Source: Pseudanabaena sp. M085S1SP2A07QC (GTDB taxonomy: Bacteria > Cyanobacteriota > Cyanobacteriia > Pseudanabaenales > Pseudanabaenaceae). Taken from it: DNA of 64,000 nucleotides. The stretch covers positions 62,001 through 126,000 of the forward strand of contig JADBWK010000057.1 in NCBI GenBank assembly GCA_020404895.1, read 5' to 3'. The translations under genes were made by a program, and so were the position numbers. The notes under the pieces are model-generated. The model had not been told where the DNA came from, made no database searches, and worked only from the letters and a program-made list of their open reading frames with translations. This document shows positions 43,866-52,973 of this stretch, one piece after another. Numbering within the stretch: position 1 is the stretch's first letter; every line of letters starts with the position of its first letter.

Positions 43866-44462
43866 ATGTTTAAATCAAAAATTTTTCAATATTGTGCGAT
43901 CGCTTCTGCTGTAGTTGCGGTCACTGGTGCTATTTGGGCTAGTAATGCCAACTTACAGTCGCAATCGGTGCAATCTCAAATTCAAGCACAATCTCAAGCT
44001 ATCCCTGAAAATAAGCCTGAAACAGAACCCGAAATATTAGCCCAAGTACCCAATCGTCCAGATCGTGCTGAAAGTGGCGATATTCCATCAGGAAGGATGC
44101 TCAAACAATTAAATTTATCAACTGAGCAGTTACAAAAGATTAAGGCAATTCGCGATCGCGATCTTGCTCGTATTCAAGATCTGGCACAGCAATCTCGTCA
44201 AGCAAATACTGAGTTACGAGATTTACTCGGTGGGTCTGAGAGCAGTGACGTAATTAGAGCAAAACATAATCAAGTGCTAAACCTTCAGCAAGAATTACGC
44301 AAGCAACATTTTGAGAGAATGCTAGCCATGCGTGAAATCCTGACCCCACAACAGCGATCGCAACTCAAAGAAATCATGCAAAAAAATCGCCCAAATCATC
44401 CGAGAAAGAGCATGAAAGACCATATTGAAAACCGCCTCAAAAAACGTCTAGACAATCTATAG
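43866..44462 (+). CDS. Spy/CpxP-family periplasmic protein
   Basis: About 198 aa from the ATG at 43866; an upstream start at 43821 would overlap the anti-sigma gene. A signal helix (3-22) is followed by a Gln/Pro-rich linker and the LTXXQ-type fold: LNLSTEQLQKIKAIRDRD (first motif) and EILTPQQRSQLKEIMQKN (second). Spy/CpxP proteins bind unfolded envelope proteins or modulate stress sensors. It probably forms the third element of an ECF envelope-stress circuit. Confidence 0.85.
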   Translation: MFKSKIFQYCAIASAVVAVTGAIWASNANLQSQSVQSQIQAQSQAIPENKPETEPEILAQVPNRPDRAESGDIPSGRMLKQLNLSTEQLQKIKAIRDRDLARIQDLAQQSRQANTELRDLLGGSESSDVIRAKHNQVLNLQQELRKQHFERMLAMREILTPQQRSQLKEIMQKNRPNHPRKSMKDHIENRLKKRLDNL

Positions 44463-44473
44463 CAATGAAATCC

Positions 44474-44502
44474 AAAAAAAAACTGCTTCGCGGTTTTTTT
44501 TT
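44474..44502 (+). terminator. Terminator after the ECF operon
   Basis: A GC-poor stem (AAAAAAAAACTGC) with a TTCG loop and nine Ts. Confidence 0.8.
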
Positions 44503-44648
44503 AATCAGTGTAAATACCTAACGCGAAGAAATTGTTAAATCTCCAAACCAAATCTAGAACTGCTCTTAATATGATCTCTAGCTATTACAAATACTTCTGT
44601 TGAGTTTTATCAAGATTCACGAAGAAAGCCTGAACCTAATAAACTTGC

Positions 44649-45647
44649 ATGACTGACTCTTTATCTTCTTATAAATCAGCAAAATCGGCTGAAAATCCTA
44701 CTAATAGTAGTTCTCATATAACCAACCGATTTATAGAGCCAGTTGTTCTAATCCGTCGCATGGCACTAGGGATTGCGATCGCAACTTGGGTGGTGATGGC
44801 AATCGGTAGTGCCACTCGCGTGATGAATGCAGGCCTAGCTTGCCCCGATTGGCCCTTATGTTATGGATCGGTATTGCCCGCAGAGCAAATGAACCTACAA
44901 GTATTTTTAGAATGGTTTCATCGTCTAGTTGCTTCTACAGTTGGGTTTGCCACGATTGTTTTGTTTAGTGCAAGCTGGTATTTCCGCAAAGATTTGCCGA
45001 AATGGCTACCTTGGGCGACATCAGGATCATTATCTCTGGTGGTTTTTCAGGGGATTTTAGGTGGACTGACTGTAACGCAATTATTGCGATTTGATATTGT
45101 CACAGCCCACTTGGGCACGGGGCTGTTATTTTTCTCTAGTTTGCTAGCAATCGCCACAGCTTTAACTAGTAATTTTGCTTACGCACGAAGCGCGTCAACA
45201 AAACTACCTTGGATTGGTTTAACAGCCGCAGTTTTAGTTTATTTACAAAGTATTCTCGGTGCATTAGTTGCATCTCAATGGGCGTTACACCAATGCTTTG
45301 CTACTCAGGATATGTGTATTGTTTTGAATGCACATTTGATTGGTGTGATCCCAGCTACCCTTGCTAGTATCGCGGTAGTGGTGACAGCATGGTTATTTAA
45401 AGAGATCTCCTCTGCATTACGACTCGTGGCAACGATCGCAGGTTTATTAGTAATTGGGCAGATAGCTATCGGCTATGCTACCTATAGACTACACCTACAG
45501 GTCGAACCACTCACCATTGCTCACCAAGCTACGGGTTCAGCCTTGCTCGGAACCCTCGTTTGCTTTGCTGTGTTAGCATTTAGAGCTAACAGACAAGACC
45601 AACCTTTAATCCAAGAACAGAATCAAGCGCAACCTGCGATTCGCTAA
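44649..45647 (+). CDS. ctaA: Haem A synthase CtaA (Cox15)
   Basis: 332 aa with about eight membrane helices. Conserved haem-ligand His contexts are present: EWFHRLVAS, DIVTAHLGTG, CFATQDM with paired Cys, and IAHQATGSALLG. It oxidises haem O to haem A for cytochrome oxidase. It precedes ctaB by 37 bp, so both act in one operon. The N-terminus (1-30) is a Ser-rich cytoplasmic tail. Confidence 0.95.
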   Translation: MTDSLSSYKSAKSAENPTNSSSHITNRFIEPVVLIRRMALGIAIATWVVMAIGSATRVMNAGLACPDWPLCYGSVLPAEQMNLQVFLEWFHRLVASTVGFATIVLFSASWYFRKDLPKWLPWATSGSLSLVVFQGILGGLTVTQLLRFDIVTAHLGTGLLFFSSLLAIATALTSNFAYARSASTKLPWIGLTAAVLVYLQSILGALVASQWALHQCFATQDMCIVLNAHLIGVIPATLASIAVVVTAWLFKEISSALRLVATIAGLLVIGQIAIGYATYRLHLQVEPLTIAHQATGSALLGTLVCFAVLAFRANRQDQPLIQEQNQAQPAIR

Positions 45648-45684
45648 CTGTAATAACTGCGAAATATTTTAGGAGTTAAGCGCA

Positions 45685-46707
45685 ATGCAAGAAACAGCAA
45701 TACAAGAATTGAACATCCCAGAAACAGCGATCGCGGAAAATATCTTTAAAGCCAATCAATCGGCAAGTCGTAACTGGCGAGAGGTTATTCAAGACTATAC
45801 AGAGCTAACTAAACCACGAATTATCGTTTTGTTGCTAATCACCACCGCAGGGGCGATGTGGATTGCTTCTGAAGGACAAGTGAATGCATTTTTGATGTTT
45901 ATTACAGTTTTAGGAGGGGCGATTGCAGCAGCTTCGGCAAATGCAATTAACTGTCTATACGATCGCGATATCGATGCCAAAATGGAGCGCACTAGCTGGA
46001 GACCAATTCCATCAGGCAGAATACAACCTCTTAATGCGCTGATTTTTGCGATCGTCTTAGCAATTATTTCCTTCACCTTGCTAACGGTATATGCAAATCT
46101 CCTTGCCGCTTGTCTAGCGATGTCAGGCATCGCTACCTATGTCGGCGTTTACACGATTTGGCTTAAGCGTTCCAGCACTCAAAATATTGTCATCGGTGGC
46201 GCAGCAGGTGCGATCCCTCCCTTAGTTGGTTGGGCTGCGGTAACTGGTGAACTAAGTTGGGCGGCTTGGGTTTTATTTGCGATTATTTTTGTGTGGACTC
46301 CACCTCATTTTTGGGCTTTAGCACTGATGATTCGTGATGAATATGCCAAGGTAGGCGTACCGATGCTACCTGTTGTCAAGGGCGCGGAGGTGACTGCCGA
46401 TCAAATTTTGCTTTACACCTTGTTGTTGGTTCCTGTGTCGTTGTTACTAGTTTATCCTTGTAATGTCATGGGTTTAGTCTATGCATTGTCGGCTGTTGGG
46501 CTTGGTGGTGCATTTATATTTAAAGCAACTCAGTTGTTAAAAGAGCCAAGCGATCGCACAGTTGCTCGGTCGTTATTCAAATATTCGATTCTTTATTTAG
46601 GGTTGCTTTGTGTAGCGATGGGAATTGATAGCCTGCCAGTTGCACATATTTCTGGAGAACAAGCGATCTTTGTACTACAAACTACCATTGCAACTCTCAA
46701 TCCATAA
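45685..46707 (+). CDS. ctaB: Haem O synthase CtaB (protohaem IX farnesyltransferase)
   Basis: This 340-aa UbiA-type prenyltransferase has about nine helices. The two Asp motifs are [12 protein letters not shown] (first) and a second around [30 protein letters not shown]. It adds a farnesyl group to haem B. Follows ctaA; the cytochrome oxidase structural genes are not in the window. Confidence 0.95.
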   Translation: MQETAIQELNIPETAIAENIFKANQSASRNWREVIQDYTELTKPRIIVLLLITTAGAMWIASEGQVNAFLMFITVLGGAIAAASANAINCLYDRDIDAKMERTSWRPIPSGRIQPLNALIFAIVLAIISFTLLTVYANLLAACLAMSGIATYVGVYTIWLKRSSTQNIVIGGAAGAIPPLVGWAAVTGELSWAAWVLFAIIFVWTPPHFWALALMIRDEYAKVGVPMLPVVKGAEVTADQILLYTLLLVPVSLLLVYPCNVMGLVYALSAVGLGGAFIFKATQLLKEPSDRTVARSLFKYSILYLGLLCVAMGIDSLPVAHISGEQAIFVLQTTIATLNP

Positions 46708-46735
46708 ATAAAGAGCCGCTATACTTCTGTTTTTT

Positions 46736-46777
46736 ATAAAAAAGTAAGGTGTGCATTGCCTACCTTACTTTTTTTTA
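46736..46777. terminator. Bidirectional terminator after ctaB
   Basis: AAAAAAGTAAGGT and ACCTTACTTTTTTT pair around an 11-nt loop between convergent genes. Confidence 0.8.
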
Positions 46778-47193
46778 GACTTAGTTTCGGAATATTCTGC
46801 AATGATGCGATTAATCTCTTGAATTAGAAGGGGTTTAGTCACAAAATCATTCATTCCTGCGTCAAAGCACAATTGGCGATCTTCTTCTAAAGCATTAGCT
46901 GTTACAGCAATAATCCGAGGTTGCGGCTGGTTAGACTGACGAATAATTTTTGTTGCCGTAACTCCATCCATTTCTGGCATCTGCATATCCATAAGAATGA
47001 GATCATAAAATCTCTTTTCCACCATTTGTAATACTTCTAACCCATTATTGGCAATATCAGCAATATACCCCAGCTTTTTGAGCATCATTGCGGCTACTTT
47101 TTGATTAACGAGATTATCTTCTGCGAGCAGGATTCGATATTGAGATTGATCGATCTTTTCTGAAGGCATGACTACATTTTTGTGTATTAGCAT
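46765..47193 (-). CDS. Single-domain response regulator
   Basis: 142 aa. Receiver domain: LLAEDN acidic pair, phospho-acceptor D in LILMDMQMPEMDG, T in VTANAL and K in TKPL. It most resembles the receiver domains of hybrid kinases rather than CheY; the first nine residues before MPSEKIDQ may not be part of it. No output domain. It could be an isolated receiver acting by phosphotransfer. No partner kinase is adjacent. Confidence 0.85.
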   Translation of the reverse strand: MLIHKNVVMPSEKIDQSQYRILLAEDNLVNQKVAAMMLKKLGYIADIANNGLEVLQMVEKRFYDLILMDMQMPEMDGVTATKIIRQSNQPQPRIIAVTANALEEDRQLCFDAGMNDFVTKPLLIQEINRIIAEYSETKSKKK

Positions 47194-47216
47194 TAAGTAC
47201 CTATACAGAATAAATT

Positions 47217-47269
47217 ACCCAAACCCTTAAGGTTGAGCCTCACAGGGGCTCAACCTTAAGGGTTTGGGT
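47217..47269. repeat. 23-bp perfect stem-loop
   Basis: Arms 47217-47239 and 47247-47269 pair perfectly around a 7-nt loop. The outer ACCCAAACCCTTAAGG arm resembles other AAACCC-type hairpins in this window. The rest of 47194-47609 holds a weaker hairpin (47346-47387) and an AATTCAC...GTGAATT element (47569-47602), no gene. Confidence 0.85.
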
Positions 47270-47609
47270 TTGAAATTAATTAGGGCTTGCGGAAAAAGTA
47301 CAAAAGCTTGCTACATAAGTACTTTAAGCTTTTATTGCCATAACAAGTGCAAGGTTATAGCGTCTAAAAGCCCAAAACCCTTGCACTTCCGTGGAAAATC
47401 GCTGGGTAAATTTGGAAAATATGCGACAAAATACTATTTTTAAAGCTGTATTGTCTTTAAATTTGCTCTGTAGACTTTTTCAGGCAGCCCTAATTATGGC
47501 TTATTTAAGAGAATGATTAGTGATGCACGGCAACTACTAATCATTCACAGGTAAGGGTTTAGTTTTTAATTCACGAAAGTGTGACAACACTTTTGTGAAT
47601 TTGTATAAA

Positions 47610-49103
47610 TCAGGTTGGGGAAAATCTATTTTTTAGGCGATCGCAAAGTGTTTTAATCACCTTGATTCGGGCAAATTTTTTGTCATTTGCTTCAATCAAG
47701 TACCAAGGTGCGAAACTAGTGCTTGTACGCTCGATCATTTCGTTAGCAGCTAGTTCATATTCATTCCATTTGGCACGGTTGCGAAAATCTTCGTCAGTAA
47801 TTTTATAGTGCTTATAGGGAGTTGCTTGTCTTAATTGGAAGCGGCGCAATTGCTCATCAGGATCAATATGAATCCAAAATTTGAGCAGCAAAGTGCCATG
47901 TTCATGAAGCTGCTGCTCAAAATTGACGATTTCATTATAGGCTCGCTTCCATTCTGCTTCAGAGGCAAAACCCTCAACCCTCTCTACAAGAACTCTTCCA
48001 TACCAACTGCGGTCAAAAATAGTGACCCGCCCCGACCGTGGCAGATGTCGCCAAAATCGCCATAGATAATGATGCGATCGCTCTTCGTCTGTCGGTGCTG
48101 CGATAGGTATCACCTGATAGTCACGCGCATCTAGAGCCGAGGTAACACGGCGGATTAGTCCTCCTTTGCCTGCGGCATCCCAGCCCTCAAAAACAAGGAT
48201 CACCGATCGCCCCAAAGACTTCTCTTGACGAAATAGTAAATTTAGACGACCTTGGTATTTTTCCAGTGATCTTTTGTAGTCCTCTTCACTCAGGCTTTGC
48301 TTTAGGTTGAGAGTGTCTAGAATTGTGAAGGAGTTGTCTGTTTGAACTGGAGGTGCAGATATTTTAATAGTCTGTGAATTGTCTTGTGTACTTTCTTGTG
48401 CAATACGTTTAGACACTAAGTCGAGGATATATTTCCCTACAGTAATGCTTCGATATCTCTTATCTGCGCCCTCAATGATAAGCCAAGGAGCTTCACCTGT
48501 GCTCGTGGTGCGAAGGGCTCGTTCTGAAGTGCGCCGAAACTTATCGTAAAGCTTGAAGTGTTGCCAATCCAAATCGTTAACTCGCCAGCGAGTGTCGGGG
48601 TTCTTCATTAGCAATTTTAAGCGTTCAGATTGTGCTTTTTTGCTGAGATGGAACCAAAATTTAATGATCAGGGCTCCATCACTCACCAATGCTTTCTCAA
48701 AAGTATTGATTTGCATTAGCGCCACGTCAAGATCTCCAACCTTTGTCTTGCCATAGACGCAATCGATGATAGGTCGCGTATACCACGATCCAAATAGAAT
48801 ACCAATTCGTCCTTTAGGCGGGAGAACTCGCCAAAATCTCCAAGCTTCTGGACGCTCGCGCTCTTCATCGGATGCGGCTCCAAAGGCGTGGGTTTCGAGA
48901 TAGTGTGGGTCGATCCACTCATGGAGTAAATTAACAGTCTCTCCCTTGCCAGCACCATCTACCCCCCCTATCAAAATAATTACTGGAAAAGAAGCTTTTT
49001 TGAGGTCTTCCTGAACTTCTAAGAGTTGAATACGAAGAGAAGGCTCTTGAGCTTCATACTCTACTTTACTAAGCTTATGTCCGATTTCAGCTGATTCAAA
49101 CAT
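47610..49103 (-). CDS. Polyphosphate:AMP phosphotransferase (class II PPK2, two domains)
   Basis: 497 aa from the ATG at 49103; a TTG 7 codons upstream is less likely. Two tandem PPK2 domains each carry a Walker A loop: GGVDGAGKGE near residue 45 and EGWDAAGKGG near 310. The second has intact SWYGRVLVERVEG and RHLPRSGRVTIFDRSW. Two-domain PPK2 enzymes phosphorylate AMP to ADP using polyphosphate, linking stored phosphate to energy. The first domain has Ser-Trp-Tyr in SWYTRP and may be the inactive, structural half. Confidence 0.92.
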   Translation of the reverse strand: MFESAEIGHKLSKVEYEAQEPSLRIQLLEVQEDLKKASFPVIILIGGVDGAGKGETVNLLHEWIDPHYLETHAFGAASDEERERPEAWRFWRVLPPKGRIGILFGSWYTRPIIDCVYGKTKVGDLDVALMQINTFEKALVSDGALIIKFWFHLSKKAQSERLKLLMKNPDTRWRVNDLDWQHFKLYDKFRRTSERALRTTSTGEAPWLIIEGADKRYRSITVGKYILDLVSKRIAQESTQDNSQTIKISAPPVQTDNSFTILDTLNLKQSLSEEDYKRSLEKYQGRLNLLFRQEKSLGRSVILVFEGWDAAGKGGLIRRVTSALDARDYQVIPIAAPTDEERSHHYLWRFWRHLPRSGRVTIFDRSWYGRVLVERVEGFASEAEWKRAYNEIVNFEQQLHEHGTLLLKFWIHIDPDEQLRRFQLRQATPYKHYKITDEDFRNRAKWNEYELAANEMIERTSTSFAPWYLIEANDKKFARIKVIKTLCDRLKNRFSPT

Positions 49104-49205
49104 AGAATGAGTACCAATTCTCAATCAAATACCAAAAATCTCTGTAGCAATCCGACGTGAGCCATCACTGCTGTTATTTAGAGCGTTTGACCGCAGAAAG
49201 TAATT

Positions 49206-49298
49206 TAGGACTTACGCAAAAACGCCCTGAAAGTCTCATTTTGCCGTAGGGGCAATTCATGAATTGCCCCTACGGCTCGTTCTTTTGCGTAAGTCCTA
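49206..49298. mobile_element. MITE-like element, copy 1
   Basis: Terminal inverted repeats TAGGACTTACGCAAAA / TTTTGCGTAAGTCCTA surround a central palindrome CGTAGGGGCAATTC...GAATTGCCCCTACG. About 93 bp. A second copy in the opposite orientation lies at 52765-52856. TA flanks suggest a Tc1/IS630-type target. Confidence 0.85.
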
Positions 49299-49403
49299 TA
49301 ATTCTTAAATGATTTCTTAATTATGCGTGAAATGGGGGGATAGAAAGAATGAATGATATAAATCGTAACTGTTGTTCATTACGCCCCTTGGGATTTATGT
49401 TTT

Positions 49404-49516
49404 ATACCAAATCACAAAATGGCATAGCCATTTTGTGATTTTAAAACCCTTACAGGGTTTGGGTTTTAATTCATATTAATTCACAGAAGTGTTGCCACAC
49501 TTTTGTGAATTGGTAT
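49404..49516. mobile_element. Composite MITE-like element with ATACCAA ends
   Basis: The ends ATACCAAATCACAAAA and TTTTGTGAATTGGTAT are inverted repeats with one mismatch. Inside are three hairpins (CACAAAATGGC..GCCATTTTGTG; AAACCCTTACAGGGTTT; AATTCACAGAAGTGT..ACACTTTTGTGAATT). Related elements lie at 20681-20783, 47560-47602 and 61683-61755. Confidence 0.8.
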
Positions 49517-49622
49517 TGTGGGGCTGTCATAACTTGAATGCGAACTGCATCTAGGTTGACAGGCATTTTACCGCAGGTAAAATGCCTGCTATTCAACTCT
49601 CTCTTGAGAATTGCCCGAAATC

Positions 49623-51491
49623 TCAAAAGCGATTTAAACTGACTGGACAATTTGGCTTCTCGGCAGTTTCCACAGGAGCAGGATCGGGCGGTAAAAGAGC
49701 CACAATATGAGGCACAGGACGAGGTTCATAAGCCATAACTGATTTGCCGCGATAGGCAAGCGCTGCACTTGCGCCAGAGTCAAGCATGACGACATCTCGC
49801 AATCCAGCTTTCGCCAAGATTTTTCCTAAACCGACAGAATCGATCATTTCCATTGTTACGCCAATTGTCGGTCTCCCAGAACGATCAATTCCCCAAAAAG
49901 CACGATCGCGACTTGCATCAAATCCATAGAGCTTACCAAAGGTTTCTGCTGATTGTGGTTTGCCATCACGAACTAACCAACCTGCCCCCACAAAAGCGTC
50001 AGTCACATCTGGGAGCTCATCTCTTACAGCTTCCAGCGAATTGTGTTTTGCTGCATTGTAAGGAATAAACTTAACAGCAGTGGGACTGATCAACACCAAA
50101 GGACGGCCATTAAGAAGTGGATTTTCGCCCTTGTTGCCATTGATAAAAATTCCAGCTTTACTAGAAAATTGGCTCATTATGGGTCCAATCATCTTATTGC
50201 TGTCAAGGTGTTCTAAGGAGAAAAAAGTTCCATCGACAGCAGCGATCGCATTAGGAGTCTTGGTCATAATTTCGGCAACCTGATAGCGACTATCCGCATG
50301 GGTTGTGACAACGCGACCGCCATGTACGAGGGTAAGTGGCAATCCATCAACAGTAATTGTGCGCTTCTCTACAGGAGTTGTAAAATTGATAACTCCATTA
50401 CTGACTGGGGGTAAAAGTGAAAATTGACTTACAGAAGTTCCCGCAGAAGCTTTTGCGATGGCTTCGTCAAAGCGTGACTGCCCAAAACGCATGATTGCCA
50501 TCAAATCTTCTGATTCGTTGGCAGAGCGCTCTTGACGCGGATCGAGGCTCATTGCTAAGGCTGCTTTATAACCAGCTTTTTTGAGTTTATCTCTAGATAT
50601 ATCTGTGAAATCTCCTTCTGGATAAGTAAAGTAATCAATGGAAACGCCCAATTCCTTTTCAAGAACTTTTTTCGATTCTGTTACTTCTTTTTCGATTTCT
50701 TTCTCGCTAAGATCTTTTAGATTGAGGTGATTGACTGTGTGGGAAGCAATGGTGACGAGACCACTTTTCTGCATCTCCCGCAGTTGATCCCAATTTGCTT
50801 TGGGCTTCTGTCCACCAGTGCCAACAAAGCGAGTATGTACAGACCATACCGCAGGATAGTTATATTTTTTAAGCAATGGAAACACATATTTGTACTGTCC
50901 GAGATAGTTATCATCGAATGTTAGCAATACAGGTTTTTCTGGCAATTGAGCACCTGTACGCAGATGATTAACCATGCGATCCATTGAAATTGGTGTATAT
51001 CCACCTTCTTGGAGCTTTTGAAAATGTTTTTCGAGTTCTTCAGGTGTGACATCCCAATCTACGTCTTTTACCGCTGTGATGTCGTGATACATGATGATCG
51101 GGATTTTGGCTGCACGGGCGCGATCGCTGATTGAGGGAAATGGCGCAGGGGTAAAACTAGCGAGCAGATCAGCATTAATGCTGCTGTTCAGACTTGATAA
51201 AACAGGTAATGGGTCATTGGCGATCGCATTGATCGATCTGACCTGATAGAGTGAAGCCGTCACCGACTCCAAAGCATTGTATTGACAAAAAGCTTGCGAA
51301 TCATTACTTGCAACAGGATTAGCAGGATTTAAAGCTGATTCATTGTTGGCTGTAGCTATCTCTGTAGAGGATGTTCGATTAACCAATTTGGTGGCGATTG
51401 CCGCACCCATACCAGTACCGAGGGCAGCTAATCCCAGCACGATCCAAATCGTGTTCATGCTGCTGCTATTTTTACCGTTGCCCCTGCTCAT
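49623..51491 (-). CDS. Polysaccharide deacetylase fused to phosphodiester glycosidase
   Basis: 622 aa. One membrane helix at about 13-33 anchors it. A NodB deacetylase domain follows (about 128-330: IPIIMYHDI, LLTFDDNYLGQY with the metal Asp, ASHTVNHLNL with the His pair, YPEGDF). The C-terminal part (about 380-600: GGRVVTTHADSRYQVAEI, AAVDGTFFSLE, MLDSGASAALAYRG) matches the phosphodiester glycosidase (NAGPA, DUF2233) family. Together they would act on N-acetylated cell-surface polysaccharide and on exposed GlcNAc-1-phosphate links. Likely periplasmic, at the cell wall or sheath. Confidence 0.88.
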   Translation of the reverse strand: MSRGNGKNSSSMNTIWIVLGLAALGTGMGAAIATKLVNRTSSTEIATANNESALNPANPVASNDSQAFCQYNALESVTASLYQVRSINAIANDPLPVLSSLNSSINADLLASFTPAPFPSISDRARAAKIPIIMYHDITAVKDVDWDVTPEELEKHFQKLQEGGYTPISMDRMVNHLRTGAQLPEKPVLLTFDDNYLGQYKYVFPLLKKYNYPAVWSVHTRFVGTGGQKPKANWDQLREMQKSGLVTIASHTVNHLNLKDLSEKEIEKEVTESKKVLEKELGVSIDYFTYPEGDFTDISRDKLKKAGYKAALAMSLDPRQERSANESEDLMAIMRFGQSRFDEAIAKASAGTSVSQFSLLPPVSNGVINFTTPVEKRTITVDGLPLTLVHGGRVVTTHADSRYQVAEIMTKTPNAIAAVDGTFFSLEHLDSNKMIGPIMSQFSSKAGIFINGNKGENPLLNGRPLVLISPTAVKFIPYNAAKHNSLEAVRDELPDVTDAFVGAGWLVRDGKPQSAETFGKLYGFDASRDRAFWGIDRSGRPTIGVTMEMIDSVGLGKILAKAGLRDVVMLDSGASAALAYRGKSVMAYEPRPVPHIVALLPPDPAPVETAEKPNCPVSLNRF

Positions 51492-51601
51492 AAAGATTTA
51501 TAAATTTTGTGATATTACTAGCGCCTATTTAATCAGAGAGCCATCATGTGCACAAGTACCTACGGTAAATGGCGGTATTTATTACGTAGAAATCAAGCCC
51601 C

Positions 51602-51648
51602 AAGTTTTTGTTAAAAGTGCTGCTTTGCAGCACTTTTAACAAAAACTT
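51602..51648. repeat. 22-bp perfect stem-loop
   Basis: Arms 51602-51623 and 51627-51648 pair perfectly around TTT. It lies upstream of the deacetylase-type gene and is not followed by a T-run on either strand, so it is more likely a repeat than a terminator. Confidence 0.75.
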
Positions 51649-51668
51649 AGGTTCTCTATAGCAAAAGA

Positions 51669-51700
51669 AAAGGCAGCGCTTAGTGCCGCCTTTTTTTTTG
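51669..51700 (-). terminator. Terminator of the YdcF gene
   Basis: AAAAGGCAGCGCTTAGTGCCGCC followed by T-run; one G-T type mismatch. It serves the minus-strand gene ending at 51704. Confidence 0.7.
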
Positions 51701-51703
51701 GGG

Positions 51704-52543
51704 TTAAGCCCATCCTGCTAATTGATAAACAAGTAAGCCAATGTACTCTTTGATCGCATTGGTGGTGTTTTTGAGCGCATCCACACTAGGCAAGAAATCC
51801 AGTATTAAGGCGAAACCTTTGTTGTTCTCATTTTGTACCGACAAAAAGTCAGTTGGCAAAGCAATAGCCTCAACACCGACCTTCCGAAATATTTCTATCG
51901 ATCGCGGCATATGCAGAGCCGATGTTACTAGCAATATTTTATTGATTCCCTTTTTAGCAAGAATTTCCTTAGTATTAATCGCGTTATCGCGGGTATTAAA
52001 AGATTGCGATTCTTGGATAATGGCACTAGAGGGTACACCCATAAATTTGGCGATCGCAGCCATGTCTTCAGACTCAGGATTTCCCCCATCGCCTAGCCAT
52101 TCAGCTCGACCACCAGTGACTATTACTAAGGGAGCTTTGCCCTGCTTATAGAGCCACGAGCTATACAAAATGCGATCGCCAGCTTCATTGACCTCATACC
52201 AAGGTCGCGGCGCTATGCGTGGTCTTGTCCCGCCACCCAAGACAACGATCGCTTCAGCTTTAGGGATATCACTGTTTGGTAAATATTGCCATTCCAGCGA
52301 TCGTACTAACCACTTAGAAAAAATTTCATTGCTGCTTAGCAATAAAGTTATTAGTGCGATCGCTATTAGGGTTGAGGCAAAACGATTTTTTTTCAATAAG
52401 CTAATTAGTTTAATAGAGTTACTAGGATTGCGCGATCGCTTAGATCGCCATAACAAAATCACTAAGGCGATCGTAATTAATACACTCGATATCCCAAGCG
52501 GATAAAAGAACAGCGGCAAAAGTTTCGATAAAAAAAGCGACAC
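51704..52543 (-). CDS. YdcF/ElyC (DUF218) family membrane protein
   Basis: 279 aa with two membrane helices (about 8-29 and 54-70) and the DUF218 domain: AIVVLGGGTRPR, VIVTGGRAEW, ESEDMAAIAKFMGVP, ESQSFNTRDNA and LVTSALHMPRS. The family includes ElyC and SanA, which affect peptidoglycan precursor supply and envelope barrier. The final step is unknown. It stands next to the polysaccharide deacetylase gene on the same strand. Confidence 0.87.
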   Translation of the reverse strand: MSLFLSKLLPLFFYPLGISSVLITIALVILLWRSKRSRNPSNSIKLISLLKKNRFASTLIAIALITLLLSSNEIFSKWLVRSLEWQYLPNSDIPKAEAIVVLGGGTRPRIAPRPWYEVNEAGDRILYSSWLYKQGKAPLVIVTGGRAEWLGDGGNPESEDMAAIAKFMGVPSSAIIQESQSFNTRDNAINTKEILAKKGINKILLVTSALHMPRSIEIFRKVGVEAIALPTDFLSVQNENNKGFALILDFLPSVDALKNTTNAIKEYIGLLVYQLAGWA

Positions 52544-52578
52544 AGCTTTAAGGTTATTTTCAGGAATTCTGTACTATA

Positions 52579-52675
52579 GCAATCCTAAGTCATTATCTAT
52601 GTATATTACGTTTATGGAAGAGTGCATTCTTTGGATGCGCTCTTTCATAAACTATTTAGGATTGCCTCAGCATAA
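52579..52675. repeat. MITE-like inverted repeat
   Basis: Ends GCAATCCTAA / TTAGGATTGC with an inner TTTATGGAAGAGTGCAT / ATGCGCTCTTTCATAAA stem. About 97 bp, no coding. The surrounding 52544-52973 stretch also holds the element at 52765; no gene is seen. Confidence 0.75.
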
Positions 52676-52764
52676 GCTGTTTTTGAGTCAGCTCAATGAC
52701 TTTGTTTGCATTATTCGGGAATCATTGACAACATTGTAAACTCGTTAAAATATCTTTAAACTAT

Positions 52765-52856
52765 TAGGACTTAAGCAAAAGAACGAGTCGTAGGGGCAAT
52801 TCATGAATTGCCTCTACGATAAAACGCGGGTTTTAAGTCTTTTTGCGTAAGTCCTA
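52765..52856. mobile_element. MITE-like element, copy 2 (inverted)
   Basis: TAGGACTTAAGCAAAA / TTTTTGCGTAAGTCCTA ends and the same CGTAGGGGCAATTCATGAAT core as 49206-49298, but flanking arms in reverse order. About 92 bp. Confidence 0.85.
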
Positions 52857-52973
52857 CTGTTTATGATGAGATTATAGTTTAATTAGACAGAAAGAATAAA
52901 GGCAATAAATTGCCTCGCTCGTTTCCCTCTGAGATCTGAAGACACTGAGTTTCCCACTTGCCGTATTATTTTT

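Noticed and set aside
45795-46130. Minus-strand ORF in ctaB
   Set aside because: Shadow frame of a conserved membrane enzyme.
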